Positions 35,652 to 44,943 of a stretch of 64,000 nucleotides of DNA are shown in pieces. The first letter of the stretch is position 1, and every line of letters begins with the position of its first letter. Under the pieces are notes generated by a model. It saw nothing but the letters and a program-made list of their open reading frames with translations, did not search any database and had not been told where the DNA came from. This DNA comes from Perlabentimonas sp034003245. Lineage in GTDB: Bacteria > Bacteroidota > Bacteroidia > Bacteroidales > Tenuifilaceae. The stretch lies in contig JAVEYY010000027.1 of NCBI GenBank assembly GCA_034003245.1, positions 1 to 64,000 on the forward strand, read 5' to 3'. The translations under genes were made by a program, and so were the position numbers.

Positions 35652-38600
35652 GTGGCAAAGCGACTCTTCATATTTATAGCTATCTCTATCTTCTTTCAGG
35701 GTGCGCAGGGGCAAGATTTAAGCAATCTTCGCCGCAAAACCATTGCTCTAACCTCCGATACCATCACCCTCGATACGCTTAGCATAATCCCCAGCAGCCT
35801 TGCAGTTCTCGATTTGCAGGGCAATATCATCGATAACAATTTGTACTCCTTTAGCTTTGGTAGTGCCGAGTTTTACCCCACAGTTCAGCTGCGTTCAATG
35901 CACAGTGTTGTTGATGTTGAGTTCAGAGTATTTCCTATTCTTTTCGAGCAAACCTACCAAAAGCGAAACTACCAGCAACACCTTTCGCCCGATAGCCTTA
36001 TGGGGCGCGCTACGCCACGCTACGTTGTTGGCGGTGTGCAAGAGCCCATTTTTGGTGATCAGATACAGACCAATGGCTCCATCATGCGGGGCATTCGCTT
36101 TGGCAATGGGCAAAACCTTTCGGTAAACTCCAGCATGAACCTTACCTTTCAGGGCGATTTGGGTAAGGATTTAAAGATTGAAGGTGCGATATCTGATCAA
36201 TCCATTCCGCTGCAGCCTGAGGGCACAACTCGGCGTTTGGAGGAGTTCGATAGGATATACCTAAGGGTTCATCGAAAGGGTTTTTCCATTCAAGCTGGCG
36301 ATATCGACCTGCGGGCTGGTGGACAGGGGCAGCTCCTGTCGTTTACCCGCAACGTGCAGGGGCTGGCCTATAACGGACAGTTTAGCAACCCCAAAGATAC
36401 CCTTTCGGTTACCGCTGCACTTTCGGTTCCCAAGGGAAAGTTTGCGCGCAACCAGCTACAGGGCAGCGAGGGCAACCAGGGACCTTACCGTTTACAGGGT
36501 GCTAATGGAGAACCATACATCATCGTTCTCTCAGGCTCCGAGCGGGTGTACGTTGATGGCACACTGCTAACCCGTGGCGAAGACCAGCACTACACCATCG
36601 ATTACAATGCAGCCGAGGTAACCTTTACCCACCGTATGCCCATTAACCGCAATAGCCGAATAGTGGTTGAGTTCGAGTACTCCGAGCGCAGCTACTCACG
36701 CTTTACAACCTTTGGCAGCGTGCATAGCAAAGGCGATAAGTGGCAATGGGATTTTTCGGTTTTCTCGGAGCAGGATAGCCGAAACCAGCCATTCGACCAA
36801 GAACTAACCAACGATCAAAAGCGACACCTAGCCTCAATTGGCGACGATTTAAGCCAAGCATTCCTCTCGCAAGCCGATAGGGTGGATTTTGACCCCGAGA
36901 AGTTACTATATCAGCGGCTTGATACTACGGTGAGCGGAACCATTTACTCAATTTTCAGATATTCTACTAATCCAACATTTGCAAATTATAGAGTTTATTT
37001 CTCCTACGTTGGACAGGGCAAGGGTAGCTACACACCCGATTTTGGCACGGCCAACGGGCGTGTTTACCGCTGGGTGGCACCACAAAACGGCGTGCCACAG
37101 GGGAGCTACGAGCCCATCCGCAGGTTGGTAACGCCACAGAAAAAGCAGATGGTTCAGGCTGGGCTAACCCGCACTTGGAGCGATAGTTCGCTCATAAGCG
37201 CCAGCTATGCGCTAAGCAACACCGATCTTAACACCTTCTCCACCCTCAACTCCGATGATAACATTGGGCATGGCTTACAGCTGGCTCTTGCGCACAGGTT
37301 CCGCCCCCTTGCCAACAATCTGCAGCTAGGTGTTGGAGCCGATTTTACCAATACAACCGCTGCATTTAGGAGTATTGATAGATATCGGCCTGTGGAGTTT
37401 GAGCACGATTGGAGTATTGCAATGCCTTTGGATGGTGGCGGCGAGCGTATGCTGGGCGCATGGGTCGATGTGAGTAATCCACAGAAAATATATAGCAAAC
37501 TGTCAGCTCAATCGCTATCGTTAGGAGATTGGTATGACGGGAATAGAATTGGGGTTACAGGCTGGAGTAAAGGAAAACGATTGGCAGCAAGATGGGATGC
37601 ATCCGCTGTTAATGCTGCCGATACATCAATTTCTTCAGATTTTATTAAGGGAAAGGTAGGCCTACGGAGCACCAAAGGTTTCCTGATTTTGGGGCTCGAG
37701 GGTGAGTTGGAGAGCAATACGTTAACCTCGCAGGGTAGCGATAGCATGCTGGCGCAGAGCTTTGGCTGGTATCAACTTAGGGCATCGATCTCAACCCCCG
37801 ATACTCTTCCTGCACAGGCCGAGGCTTGGTATATCTACCGCAACGATTACAAACCATTCGATAACGTTGTTACTCTTTTTGGCTCATCACAGGAGGTTGC
37901 GCTAAGCGCTAATGCTAGCCTCAGCAAGGCAGGGCAAATATCCTCATCGGTTGGTTACCGGGTTTTTACTCCCAATACCCAACAGTTTACTGAGGCGGGA
38001 AAGGAGGAGCGCACCGCCCTTGCTCGGTTTGAGTACTCAAATAGGTTTGCTAAAGGACTATGGACGTTTGCAGGTAGCTACGAGTTGGGTTCGGGCCTAG
38101 AGCCCGATATGGAGTACTACTTTGTTGAGGTTCCCGCTGGCCAAGGTGTTTACACTTGGGTCGATTATAATGGCAACGGCATTATGGAGCTGGCTGAATT
38201 TGAGGTTGCCAACTACCCCGACGAGGCTCGCTTTATCCGCATCAACATTCCCGGAGCCAAAATGATAAGCGTGCGCAACAATGCGTTGAGCTTAAGAAGC
38301 AACATCAGTCCCGCCGTAATCTTAAAGGATAGAAAGGGATTTCTAAACCAATTGGCCAAGCTAAGTAATCAAACATCTTATAGAGTACAGCAAAAGAATC
38401 AGTCCCCCGGTTTTTGGCAATCGGCCAATCCAGTAGTTCAGCACCCCACCGATTCGCTTATTGTGAGTATGCGTAGCAATATCCGAAACTCGCTGGCCTA
38501 TAACCGGACAAGCCGGGCCTTTGGGGTTGAGTATATATATCTGCAAGGGGTAAATAAGGCTATCCTTGCCAATGGCTTTGAACTTAAGCAGATGCACTCG

Positions 38601-39110
38601 CATAGGGTGGTGATGTGGCTGGGAATCGGCAACCATATCTCATCGCGTACCGAGGCTGAGGACTACACAGGTGAGGCGAAATCGCAATACTTTGTTACGC
38701 GGAATTACGCAATCGCCGGACAAAGCGCACAGCAAAGCGTAAGGTTTATCAGCAGCAAGCTGCACACCGCCGAGGTGGTATACAAGTGGAATACATCCGA
38801 GAATACAACTGGAAACGAGGAGTTGAGTTCTCGGTCGATTTCGCTACAGACCGATTTTGCCTTTGCAGGCAAGGGCAGTGTAATGGGCAAGGGAAGCTAC
38901 GTGGTGAATGCATTTGAAGGAAACCAGCAATCCGCCGTGGCCTTCGAGATGATGAAGGGACTGCAAAACGGTAAGAATATTGTTTGGGAGATATCGGTAA
39001 GGCGCCGACTCTCAAAACTTTTCGAACTGGAACTGGGGTACAATGGCCGTTACCTCAGCGATGGAACATTGGTGCATAGCGGATCGATGCAGGCAAGAGC
39101 GCTGTTCTAG
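35652..39110 (+). CDS. giant outer-membrane beta-barrel/cell-surface protein
   Basis: The 1152 residues begin at a GTG with a signal peptide (LFIFIAISIFFQGAQG). The first third contains GSIMRGIRFGNGQNL, SIPLQPEGTTRRLEEFDRIY and IQAGDIDLR, a pattern I associate with large Bacteroidetes surface barrels and that loosely recalls SprA. The rest is alternating aromatic strand segments, ending in RALF, as outer-membrane barrels do. Around residue 838 the loop DYNGNGIMELAEFE looks like an EF-hand calcium site. Function unknown; assignment as SprA is not supported, since SprA is about twice as long. Confidence 0.8.
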   Translation: MAKRLFIFIAISIFFQGAQGQDLSNLRRKTIALTSDTITLDTLSIIPSSLAVLDLQGNIIDNNLYSFSFGSAEFYPTVQLRSMHSVVDVEFRVFPILFEQTYQKRNYQQHLSPDSLMGRATPRYVVGGVQEPIFGDQIQTNGSIMRGIRFGNGQNLSVNSSMNLTFQGDLGKDLKIEGAISDQSIPLQPEGTTRRLEEFDRIYLRVHRKGFSIQAGDIDLRAGGQGQLLSFTRNVQGLAYNGQFSNPKDTLSVTAALSVPKGKFARNQLQGSEGNQGPYRLQGANGEPYIIVLSGSERVYVDGTLLTRGEDQHYTIDYNAAEVTFTHRMPINRNSRIVVEFEYSERSYSRFTTFGSVHSKGDKWQWDFSVFSEQDSRNQPFDQELTNDQKRHLASIGDDLSQAFLSQADRVDFDPEKLLYQRLDTTVSGTIYSIFRYSTNPTFANYRVYFSYVGQGKGSYTPDFGTANGRVYRWVAPQNGVPQGSYEPIRRLVTPQKKQMVQAGLTRTWSDSSLISASYALSNTDLNTFSTLNSDDNIGHGLQLALAHRFRPLANNLQLGVGADFTNTTAAFRSIDRYRPVEFEHDWSIAMPLDGGGERMLGAWVDVSNPQKIYSKLSAQSLSLGDWYDGNRIGVTGWSKGKRLAARWDASAVNAADTSISSDFIKGKVGLRSTKGFLILGLEGELESNTLTSQGSDSMLAQSFGWYQLRASISTPDTLPAQAEAWYIYRNDYKPFDNVVTLFGSSQEVALSANASLSKAGQISSSVGYRVFTPNTQQFTEAGKEERTALARFEYSNRFAKGLWTFAGSYELGSGLEPDMEYYFVEVPAGQGVYTWVDYNGNGIMELAEFEVANYPDEARFIRINIPGAKMISVRNNALSLRSNISPAVILKDRKGFLNQLAKLSNQTSYRVQQKNQSPGFWQSANPVVQHPTDSLIVSMRSNIRNSLAYNRTSRAFGVEYIYLQGVNKAILANGFELKQMHSHRVVMWLGIGNHISSRTEAEDYTGEAKSQYFVTRNYAIAGQSAQQSVRFISSKLHTAEVVYKWNTSENTTGNEELSSRSISLQTDFAFAGKGSVMGKGSYVVNAFEGNQQSAVAFEMMKGLQNGKNIVWEISVRRRLSKLFELELGYNGRYLSDGTLVHSGSMQARALF

Positions 39111-39195
39111 TCGATTAGCTTGAGGAAAAAGGAAGGGGCACAAACCCGCTTATACATGCTAGTTTTTGCCCCAGTAAAGTTAGATAGAAGTATAC

Positions 39196-40452
39196 TTATA
39201 ATCTAAACTCCGCTTTAATCTGATCTACATAGTTTAATTTCTCCCAGGCAAAGAACTCAACCTCTTTCTCGTAGGCAGGAGTTCCATTGTTACCTCCCAT
39301 CTTAACTTTACCTGTATAGAAATCGCGACCAAAGTGACCGTAAGCAGCAGTTGCCTTAAAAATTGGGTTCTTTAGACCAAATCGCTTGACAATTGCACCG
39401 GGTCTGAGGTCGAAAATGGCGTTAATTTTATCGGCAATTTGTGCATCGGATAGGGAAACCTTTGCTGTTCCATAGGTATTCACATAGATGCTAACAGGTT
39501 GAGCCACACCAATGGCGTAGGCCAGCTGCACCAGCACCTCATCGGCTACACCAGCCGCTACCATATTCTTGGCAATATGACGAGCCGCATAGGCAGCTGA
39601 GCGGTCAACCTTCGATGAATCCTTTCCCGAAAAAGCTCCGCCTCCATGAGCTCCTTTACCTCCGTATGTATCAACAATAATTTTACGCCCCGTTAATCCG
39701 GTATCGCCATGCGGTCCACCAATCACAAACTTTCCCGTTGGGTTAACGTGCAGGATATGATCGCCCTTGAAAAGCGCCTGAACACGTTCGGGGAGTTTTG
39801 TTTTTACCATGGGAATCAGGATGTTCTCCACATCCTTACGAATGGTTTGCTGCATGGCCTCATCGGTATCGAACTCATCGTGCTGGGTCGACACCACAAT
39901 GGTGTGAATCCGGTGTGGTTGGCCATTGTCGTTGTATTCGATGGTTACCTGACTCTTAGAGTCGGGACGTAGGTATGTCATCTGCTTTCCCTCGCGCCTA
40001 ATTTTGGCCAGATCTAATAGCAGCAGATGCGACAGCACAATGGAAAGAGGCATATAGTCGTCAGTTTCGCGGCTGGCGTAACCAAACATCATCCCCTGGT
40101 CACCAGCTCCTTGCTCCTCCTCGCTTTGGCGAACAACGCCACGGTTTATATCGGCCGACTGCTCGTGGATGGAAGAGAGTACACCGCAGCTTTCGCTGTC
40201 GAACTTGTACTCCGACTTGGTATAGCCAATTTCGCGTACCACATCGCGGGCAACCTGCTGAACATCAACATAGCCTGTTGAGCGAACCTCGCCGCTAAGC
40301 ACCACCAAACCTGTGGTAACAAGAGTTTCGCACGCCACCTTCGACTCAGGATCCTGACGTAAGAACTCATCGAGAAGAGCATCAGAAATTTGATCGGCCA
40401 CCTTGTCGGGGTGCCCTTCCGAAACGCTTTCGGATGTAAATAAGTATCCCAT
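39196..40452 (-). CDS. metK: S-adenosylmethionine synthase
   Basis: Makes S-adenosylmethionine from methionine and ATP. The 418 residues include the N-terminal FTSESVSEGHPDKVADQISD with the ATP-binding histidine, the hexapeptide-like GDQGMMFGYA, and GGAFSGKDSSKVDRSAAY with the P-loop-like glycine-rich motif. C-terminal residues are normal. A SAM-II riboswitch lies in the leader (40516-40568), so the enzyme is probably repressed by its own product. It stands alone. Confidence 0.97.
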   Translation of the reverse strand: MGYLFTSESVSEGHPDKVADQISDALLDEFLRQDPESKVACETLVTTGLVVLSGEVRSTGYVDVQQVARDVVREIGYTKSEYKFDSESCGVLSSIHEQSADINRGVVRQSEEEQGAGDQGMMFGYASRETDDYMPLSIVLSHLLLLDLAKIRREGKQMTYLRPDSKSQVTIEYNDNGQPHRIHTIVVSTQHDEFDTDEAMQQTIRKDVENILIPMVKTKLPERVQALFKGDHILHVNPTGKFVIGGPHGDTGLTGRKIIVDTYGGKGAHGGGAFSGKDSSKVDRSAAYAARHIAKNMVAAGVADEVLVQLAYAIGVAQPVSIYVNTYGTAKVSLSDAQIADKINAIFDLRPGAIVKRFGLKNPIFKATAAYGHFGRDFYTGKVKMGGNNGTPAYEKEVEFFAWEKLNYVDQIKAEFRL

Positions 40453-40515
40453 ATCTTTAGTAATATGTTAGTTAAAAAAGTTAGGGGAAGGTTTAATAGA
40501 ATTGCAGGACGAAAA

Positions 40516-40568
40516 CACTCTTTTAGCATTTTTTATCGTGGTTGCAATCAATCAAATCTTTCCACAGA
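40516..40568 (-). ncRNA. SAM-II riboswitch upstream of metK
   Basis: Read on the minus strand, the leader matches the SAM-II consensus in order. A 5' P1 strand TGTGG is followed by GATTTGATTGA in the first loop, the invariant TTGCAA, the 3' P1 strand CCACG, then ATAAA and GCTAAAAGAG. The P1 strands pair fully, with one U-G pair. A perfect TAnnTTTG box (40581-40588) just upstream would start transcription right before it. SAM-II elements are known from Bacteroidetes as well as alphaproteobacteria. High ligand levels should form the pseudoknot and reduce metK expression. Confidence 0.85.
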
Positions 40569-40580
40569 TAGTATGAGATG

Positions 40581-40588
40581 CAAAGGTA
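40581..40588 (-). promoter_or_regulatory. metK promoter -7 box
   Basis: TACCTTTG on the minus strand is a perfect TAnnTTTG box. The predicted start lies about 7 bases downstream, just before the riboswitch, so the whole aptamer would be in the transcript. The rest of the 40453-40837 gap, toward the penicillin-binding protein gene, shows nothing else clear. Confidence 0.6.
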
Positions 40589-40837
40589 AAATATTTTATG
40601 AATGAAACTGCATTGGGGGTAAATAATCACACTCATCCATCACATATCACTATTTTTCTGTGTTTTACATACTACCGAATGTGGAGATTTTCGATAAATC
40701 ATCACGTTACTAACCAAAACTTAAATCTCACTCATAAACTCCGACAAATTCTGTATAGGAAAAACTCAACAAACATTAACATTAGGGTATACTTTAATTT
40801 TTATACCTTTACGCCCAATACATCATAATCTTTTAGC

Positions 40838-43192
40838 ATGGAAGCGATCAGCAACTCTGGTAAAAAATTTCAGCTCTGGTTCTGGGGCATTTTCTCGTTT
40901 AGCTGGGTACTTGTTATTGGGCTATTCGTACTTATTGGGCTCGAGTTCTTTGGGCCATTGCCCTCGTTTGAGCAGCTCGAAAACCCCAAAAGCAACATAG
41001 CTTCGGAGATATTCACCGAGGATCATGTTGCCCTGGTTCCATACTACATTCAGCTACGCACACCCGTTAGCTACGAAAATCTTTCGCCCAACCTGGTTAA
41101 TGCGCTGTTGGCTACAGAGGATATTCGCTTTTACAGCCATTCGGGGATTGATGCACGTGGTATTGCCCGCGTAATGGTGAAGACCATCATCCTGCAGCAA
41201 TCGAAAAGCGGAGGAGGAAGCACAATCACGCAGCAGCTGGCCAAAAACCTATTCCCACGCGATACGGTGGTATATCGATCCTCCATTGCCCGAAAATCGA
41301 ACCTTGTAGTAACTAAGTTTAAGGAGTGGATAACAGCCGTAAAGTTGGAACGCAACTACACCAAGGACGAGATAATGGCCATGTATCTCAACACCGTTGC
41401 TTTTGGAAGCAACGCTTACGGAATTAGAGCTGCGGCAAAAACTTTTTTCAACACAACCCCCGATTCGTTAAACGTTGAGCAATCGGCACTACTAATAGGC
41501 GTGGTTAACGCTCCAACGCGTTATAGCCCAGTGCGGAATCCCGAGCAGTCACTCTCGCGGCGCAACTTTGTTATCTCCCAAATGGCCAAGTACGGCTTCA
41601 TAACAGCCCAAGAGCGCGATTCAATTTCGACCATACCTATTGAGCTAAACTTCAGAATTCAGGATCATAACTTTGGCCTGGCCACCTACTTTAGGGAATC
41701 GCTTCGATTAATGCTCTCGGCCCGTGAACCCGATCGACGGAGATACTACTCATACACAATGTTCGTTGAGGACTCGATACAATGGGCCACCAACCCACTC
41801 TACGGCTGGTGTAACAAAAATTTAAAACCCGATGGCACACCCTACAACCTGTATCGTGATGGCTTAAAAATTTACACCACCATTAACAGCCGTATGCAGC
41901 AGTACGCCGAGGAGGCTGTAGAGGAGCATTTGGGTCAATTTCTCCAGCCTGAGTTTGATCTCGAGCAAAAAAGTAGACGATACCGGCTGTTTAGGGATGA
42001 TATCCCCGACGAGCAGGTGAATGGTATTATGCTGCAGGCTATGCGCCAAACAGAACGGTTCCGTCAACTACGGATAAATGGCGTGTCGATGGATAGCATC
42101 AACGCCAACTTTAACAAGAAGGTGCCCATGACCATATTCACATGGAAAGGTGAACGCGATACCATAATATCGCCAATCGACTCCATAATGCACTATAAGC
42201 GCATGCTTAGGGCTGGATTTATGGCTATGGATCCAAAAACAGGTCACGTTAAAGCTTGGGTTGGCGGGCCAAACTTCAAGCACTTTAAGTACGATCAGGT
42301 AAAGCAGGCTAAACGGCAGGTTGGTTCAACCATCAAGCCATTCCTTTACACACTGGCCATGCAGGAGGGTTACTCCCCGTGTCATGTAGTCCCAAACATT
42401 CCTCAAACTTTTCCAGTTGCCGATTCTGTTTGGACACCCCGTAACTCCAGTAAAACCGCCTACGATGGTAAAATGGTAACCCTTAAGTGGGGCTTGGCCA
42501 ACTCGGTTAATAACATCTCTGCCTGGCTGATGAAACAGTTTAACCCAAGGGCACTGGTTGAAATATGCCAGCGAATGGGCATAACCAGCCGAATCGATCC
42601 GGTTGTGTCAGCATTTCTAGGCCCATCGGAATTTAGCGTTTACGAGATGGTTGGTGCATACGGTACCTTTGCCAACAAGGGTGTTCATGTTGATCCCATG
42701 ATGGTCACCAGGATTGAGGATAAGAATGGTAACGTTTTGGCCACTTTCCACGCTCAACGCAACGAGGCTATAAGCGAGCAAACAGCATACCTAATGCTTA
42801 ACCTGCTGGAGGGTGTAGTAAACCAGGGAACAGCGGTACGTCTTCGATATCGATATAACTTTACCGCCACGCTAGCGGGAAAAACCGGGACAACCAACAA
42901 CCATGCCGACGGCTGGTTTATGGGTATTGCCCCTAACTTGGTTGGCGGGGTTTGGGTCGGCGCCGAGGATCCATCTGTAGGCTTCGAGACAATAACCATG
43001 GGGCAGGGAGCCAATATGGCATTGCCTATCTTCGCCATTTTTATGGATAAAGTTTATAGGGATGGCCGTCTGAATATCACCCAACTCGACCAGTGGGACA
43101 AGCCTCTTAGACCCCTAGACGTAAACCTTGACTGTACGCAGCTCCCCGAGACAAATAACAGTGGGGATATTATTGAAGACGACTTCTTTTAA
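40838..43192 (+). CDS. class A penicillin-binding protein (PBP1A type)
   Basis: Bifunctional peptidoglycan synthase of 784 residues. A short cytoplasmic tail and one membrane helix (ILVIGLFVLIGLEFF-like region, residues 20-35) precede the GT51 transglycosylase domain, with catalytic glutamate in ATEDIRFYSHSG and the motif GGGSTITQQLAKNLF. The transpeptidase domain has the serine in GSTIKPF, SVNNISAW as SxN, and KTGTTNNHADGWF. The gene ends in a TAA that overlaps the stop of the convergent ABC gene. Mild acidic C-terminal tail. Confidence 0.95.
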   Translation: MEAISNSGKKFQLWFWGIFSFSWVLVIGLFVLIGLEFFGPLPSFEQLENPKSNIASEIFTEDHVALVPYYIQLRTPVSYENLSPNLVNALLATEDIRFYSHSGIDARGIARVMVKTIILQQSKSGGGSTITQQLAKNLFPRDTVVYRSSIARKSNLVVTKFKEWITAVKLERNYTKDEIMAMYLNTVAFGSNAYGIRAAAKTFFNTTPDSLNVEQSALLIGVVNAPTRYSPVRNPEQSLSRRNFVISQMAKYGFITAQERDSISTIPIELNFRIQDHNFGLATYFRESLRLMLSAREPDRRRYYSYTMFVEDSIQWATNPLYGWCNKNLKPDGTPYNLYRDGLKIYTTINSRMQQYAEEAVEEHLGQFLQPEFDLEQKSRRYRLFRDDIPDEQVNGIMLQAMRQTERFRQLRINGVSMDSINANFNKKVPMTIFTWKGERDTIISPIDSIMHYKRMLRAGFMAMDPKTGHVKAWVGGPNFKHFKYDQVKQAKRQVGSTIKPFLYTLAMQEGYSPCHVVPNIPQTFPVADSVWTPRNSSKTAYDGKMVTLKWGLANSVNNISAWLMKQFNPRALVEICQRMGITSRIDPVVSAFLGPSEFSVYEMVGAYGTFANKGVHVDPMMVTRIEDKNGNVLATFHAQRNEAISEQTAYLMLNLLEGVVNQGTAVRLRYRYNFTATLAGKTGTTNNHADGWFMGIAPNLVGGVWVGAEDPSVGFETITMGQGANMALPIFAIFMDKVYRDGRLNITQLDQWDKPLRPLDVNLDCTQLPETNNSGDIIEDDFF

Positions 43193-44895
43193 ATATGCAC
43201 ACTCGGAATAGCCGCAATTAACCGCTTGGTATAATCCGATTCAGGTGAGAAGTAAATATGATCGGCAAGGCCAAACTCAACGGCCTTGCCGTTTTGCATT
43301 ACCAGCATACGGTTACTCATGTACTTTACCACCGAAAGATCGTGTGAAATAAAGATATAGGTTAGACCAAAGTCGCGTTTTAAGCCATTCAACAAGTTCA
43401 GTATCTGCGCCTGAATGGAAACATCCAATGCCGACACCATCTCGTCGCAAACCAAAACCCGAGGGTTTACAGCCAGTGCTCTGGCAATGGCAATTCGTTG
43501 GCGTTGCCCTCCCGAGAACTCGTGCGGATAACGGTAGTAGCTGTCGGCATGTAACGATACTTTTTGCAAAAGTTCAAAAACCCTTTCCTGAGCCGATTGT
43601 CGGGTTTTGGCTAATTTATGAAAAAGGATAGGCTCCAGAATGGCCTGCCCAATGGTATGCCGTGGGTTTAGCGATGAGTAGGGATCCTGAAAAACCAGCT
43701 GCACCTCGCGCCGAAACTGAGCTAACTCCTGGCTACTAAACACTTTTACCGCTTTTCCATCGTAGGTTATTTGTCCCTTTTGATGATTAACCAAACCAAG
43801 TACAGCCCTGCCAAGGGTAGTTTTACCACAACCTGACTCCCCTACCAATCCAAGTGTCTCGCCAGGATAAAGATCGAACGAAAGGTTGTCGACCGCTCTA
43901 AAAACTTTTACAGGTTTTCCAATAAAGCTTCGCTTTATCACATAATCAACCTCAACATCCTTGACCGAAAGTATAGGCTCTTGCTTATACAATTTGGCAT
44001 TCTCCTTTCCCATATCCCTCTCATCAGGCTTACGGTTTACCGTTTCTGATAAAAACTGTTGCACTGTTGGTAATTCAACGGGACGACTATTAAGTGGCGG
44101 TTTGCAGGCAATTAGCCCTTTGGTGTATGGGTGATTTGGTGCGGTTAAAAGTTCCGAAGTAGAGCCGCTCTCAACCAACTCTCCTCCCCTAAGCACTAGC
44201 ATTCGCTGGGTAACCTCGGCAATAACCCCTAAATCGTGACTAATAAAAATTAGACTCATTCCCCTTTCGGACACAATGTGGTTCAGCAGATTGATAATCT
44301 CTTTCTGAACCGTCACATCCAGCGCCGTGGTTGGCTCGTCGGCAATAAGTAGCGATGGATTTCCTGCCAGCGCCATGGCAATCATTACGCGTTGCTTTTG
44401 TCCACCGCTTAGCTCGTGCGGATAGCTTCTGTAGGCTTTCACAGGATCGGGAATCTGCATCTCGCCAAAAAGCGATATGCACCTTCGCTTTACATCCTTA
44501 CCTTGTAGCTGCTGATGTAAGGTTATGGCCTCCTCCACCTGCCTGCCACATCGCATCGATGGGTTAAGTGAGGTCATGGGCTCCTGAAAGATCATGGCCA
44601 AATGCTTACCGCGTAGCGCTCTATGAGAATCAGGGTTGAGATTTACCAAATTCTGCGGATCGGAATTTGAAGGATGGAAGTTGGCGTTGCCCGATAAAAT
44701 CTTTGCCCCCAGGGGCAACAGCCCCATTAGGCTAAGTGCAGTAATGGATTTCCCCGAACCCGACTCGCCCACAATTCCCAGCGACTCACCCCTGCCCAAC
44801 GAAAACGAAAGGTCGTTAAGCACTATTGATGAACCAAAGGCTACGCTCAGATGTGTAACATCAAGAATGGTATCGATGGGTCCCGCTTTCTGCAT
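43189..44895 (-). CDS. ABC transporter with two ATP-binding domains (DppDF/YejF type)
   Basis: A 568-residue protein made of two complete ATPase domains of the oligopeptide family. Walker A motifs are GESGSGKSITA and GESGCGKTTLG; signatures are LSGGQKQRV and FSGGQRQRI. Such fusions power import of peptides or related compounds with separate permeases. No matching permease or binding protein is next to it; the adjacent permease-like gene upstream is of the LolE/FtsX type, which normally uses a different ATPase. The substrate is therefore open. It lies 48 bases downstream of that gene. Confidence 0.92.
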   Translation of the reverse strand: MQKAGPIDTILDVTHLSVAFGSSIVLNDLSFSLGRGESLGIVGESGSGKSITALSLMGLLPLGAKILSGNANFHPSNSDPQNLVNLNPDSHRALRGKHLAMIFQEPMTSLNPSMRCGRQVEEAITLHQQLQGKDVKRRCISLFGEMQIPDPVKAYRSYPHELSGGQKQRVMIAMALAGNPSLLIADEPTTALDVTVQKEIINLLNHIVSERGMSLIFISHDLGVIAEVTQRMLVLRGGELVESGSTSELLTAPNHPYTKGLIACKPPLNSRPVELPTVQQFLSETVNRKPDERDMGKENAKLYKQEPILSVKDVEVDYVIKRSFIGKPVKVFRAVDNLSFDLYPGETLGLVGESGCGKTTLGRAVLGLVNHQKGQITYDGKAVKVFSSQELAQFRREVQLVFQDPYSSLNPRHTIGQAILEPILFHKLAKTRQSAQERVFELLQKVSLHADSYYRYPHEFSGGQRQRIAIARALAVNPRVLVCDEMVSALDVSIQAQILNLLNGLKRDFGLTYIFISHDLSVVKYMSNRMLVMQNGKAVEFGLADHIYFSPESDYTKRLIAAIPSVHI

Positions 44896-44943
44896 AAAAA
44901 AACCTTACGGTAATTATGAATAATCCCAAACACCCAGATGGGT

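Noticed and set aside
35652..39110. Identification as SprA of the type IX secretion system
   Set aside because: The protein is about half the length of SprA and only short words resemble it; no other type IX genes are in the window.
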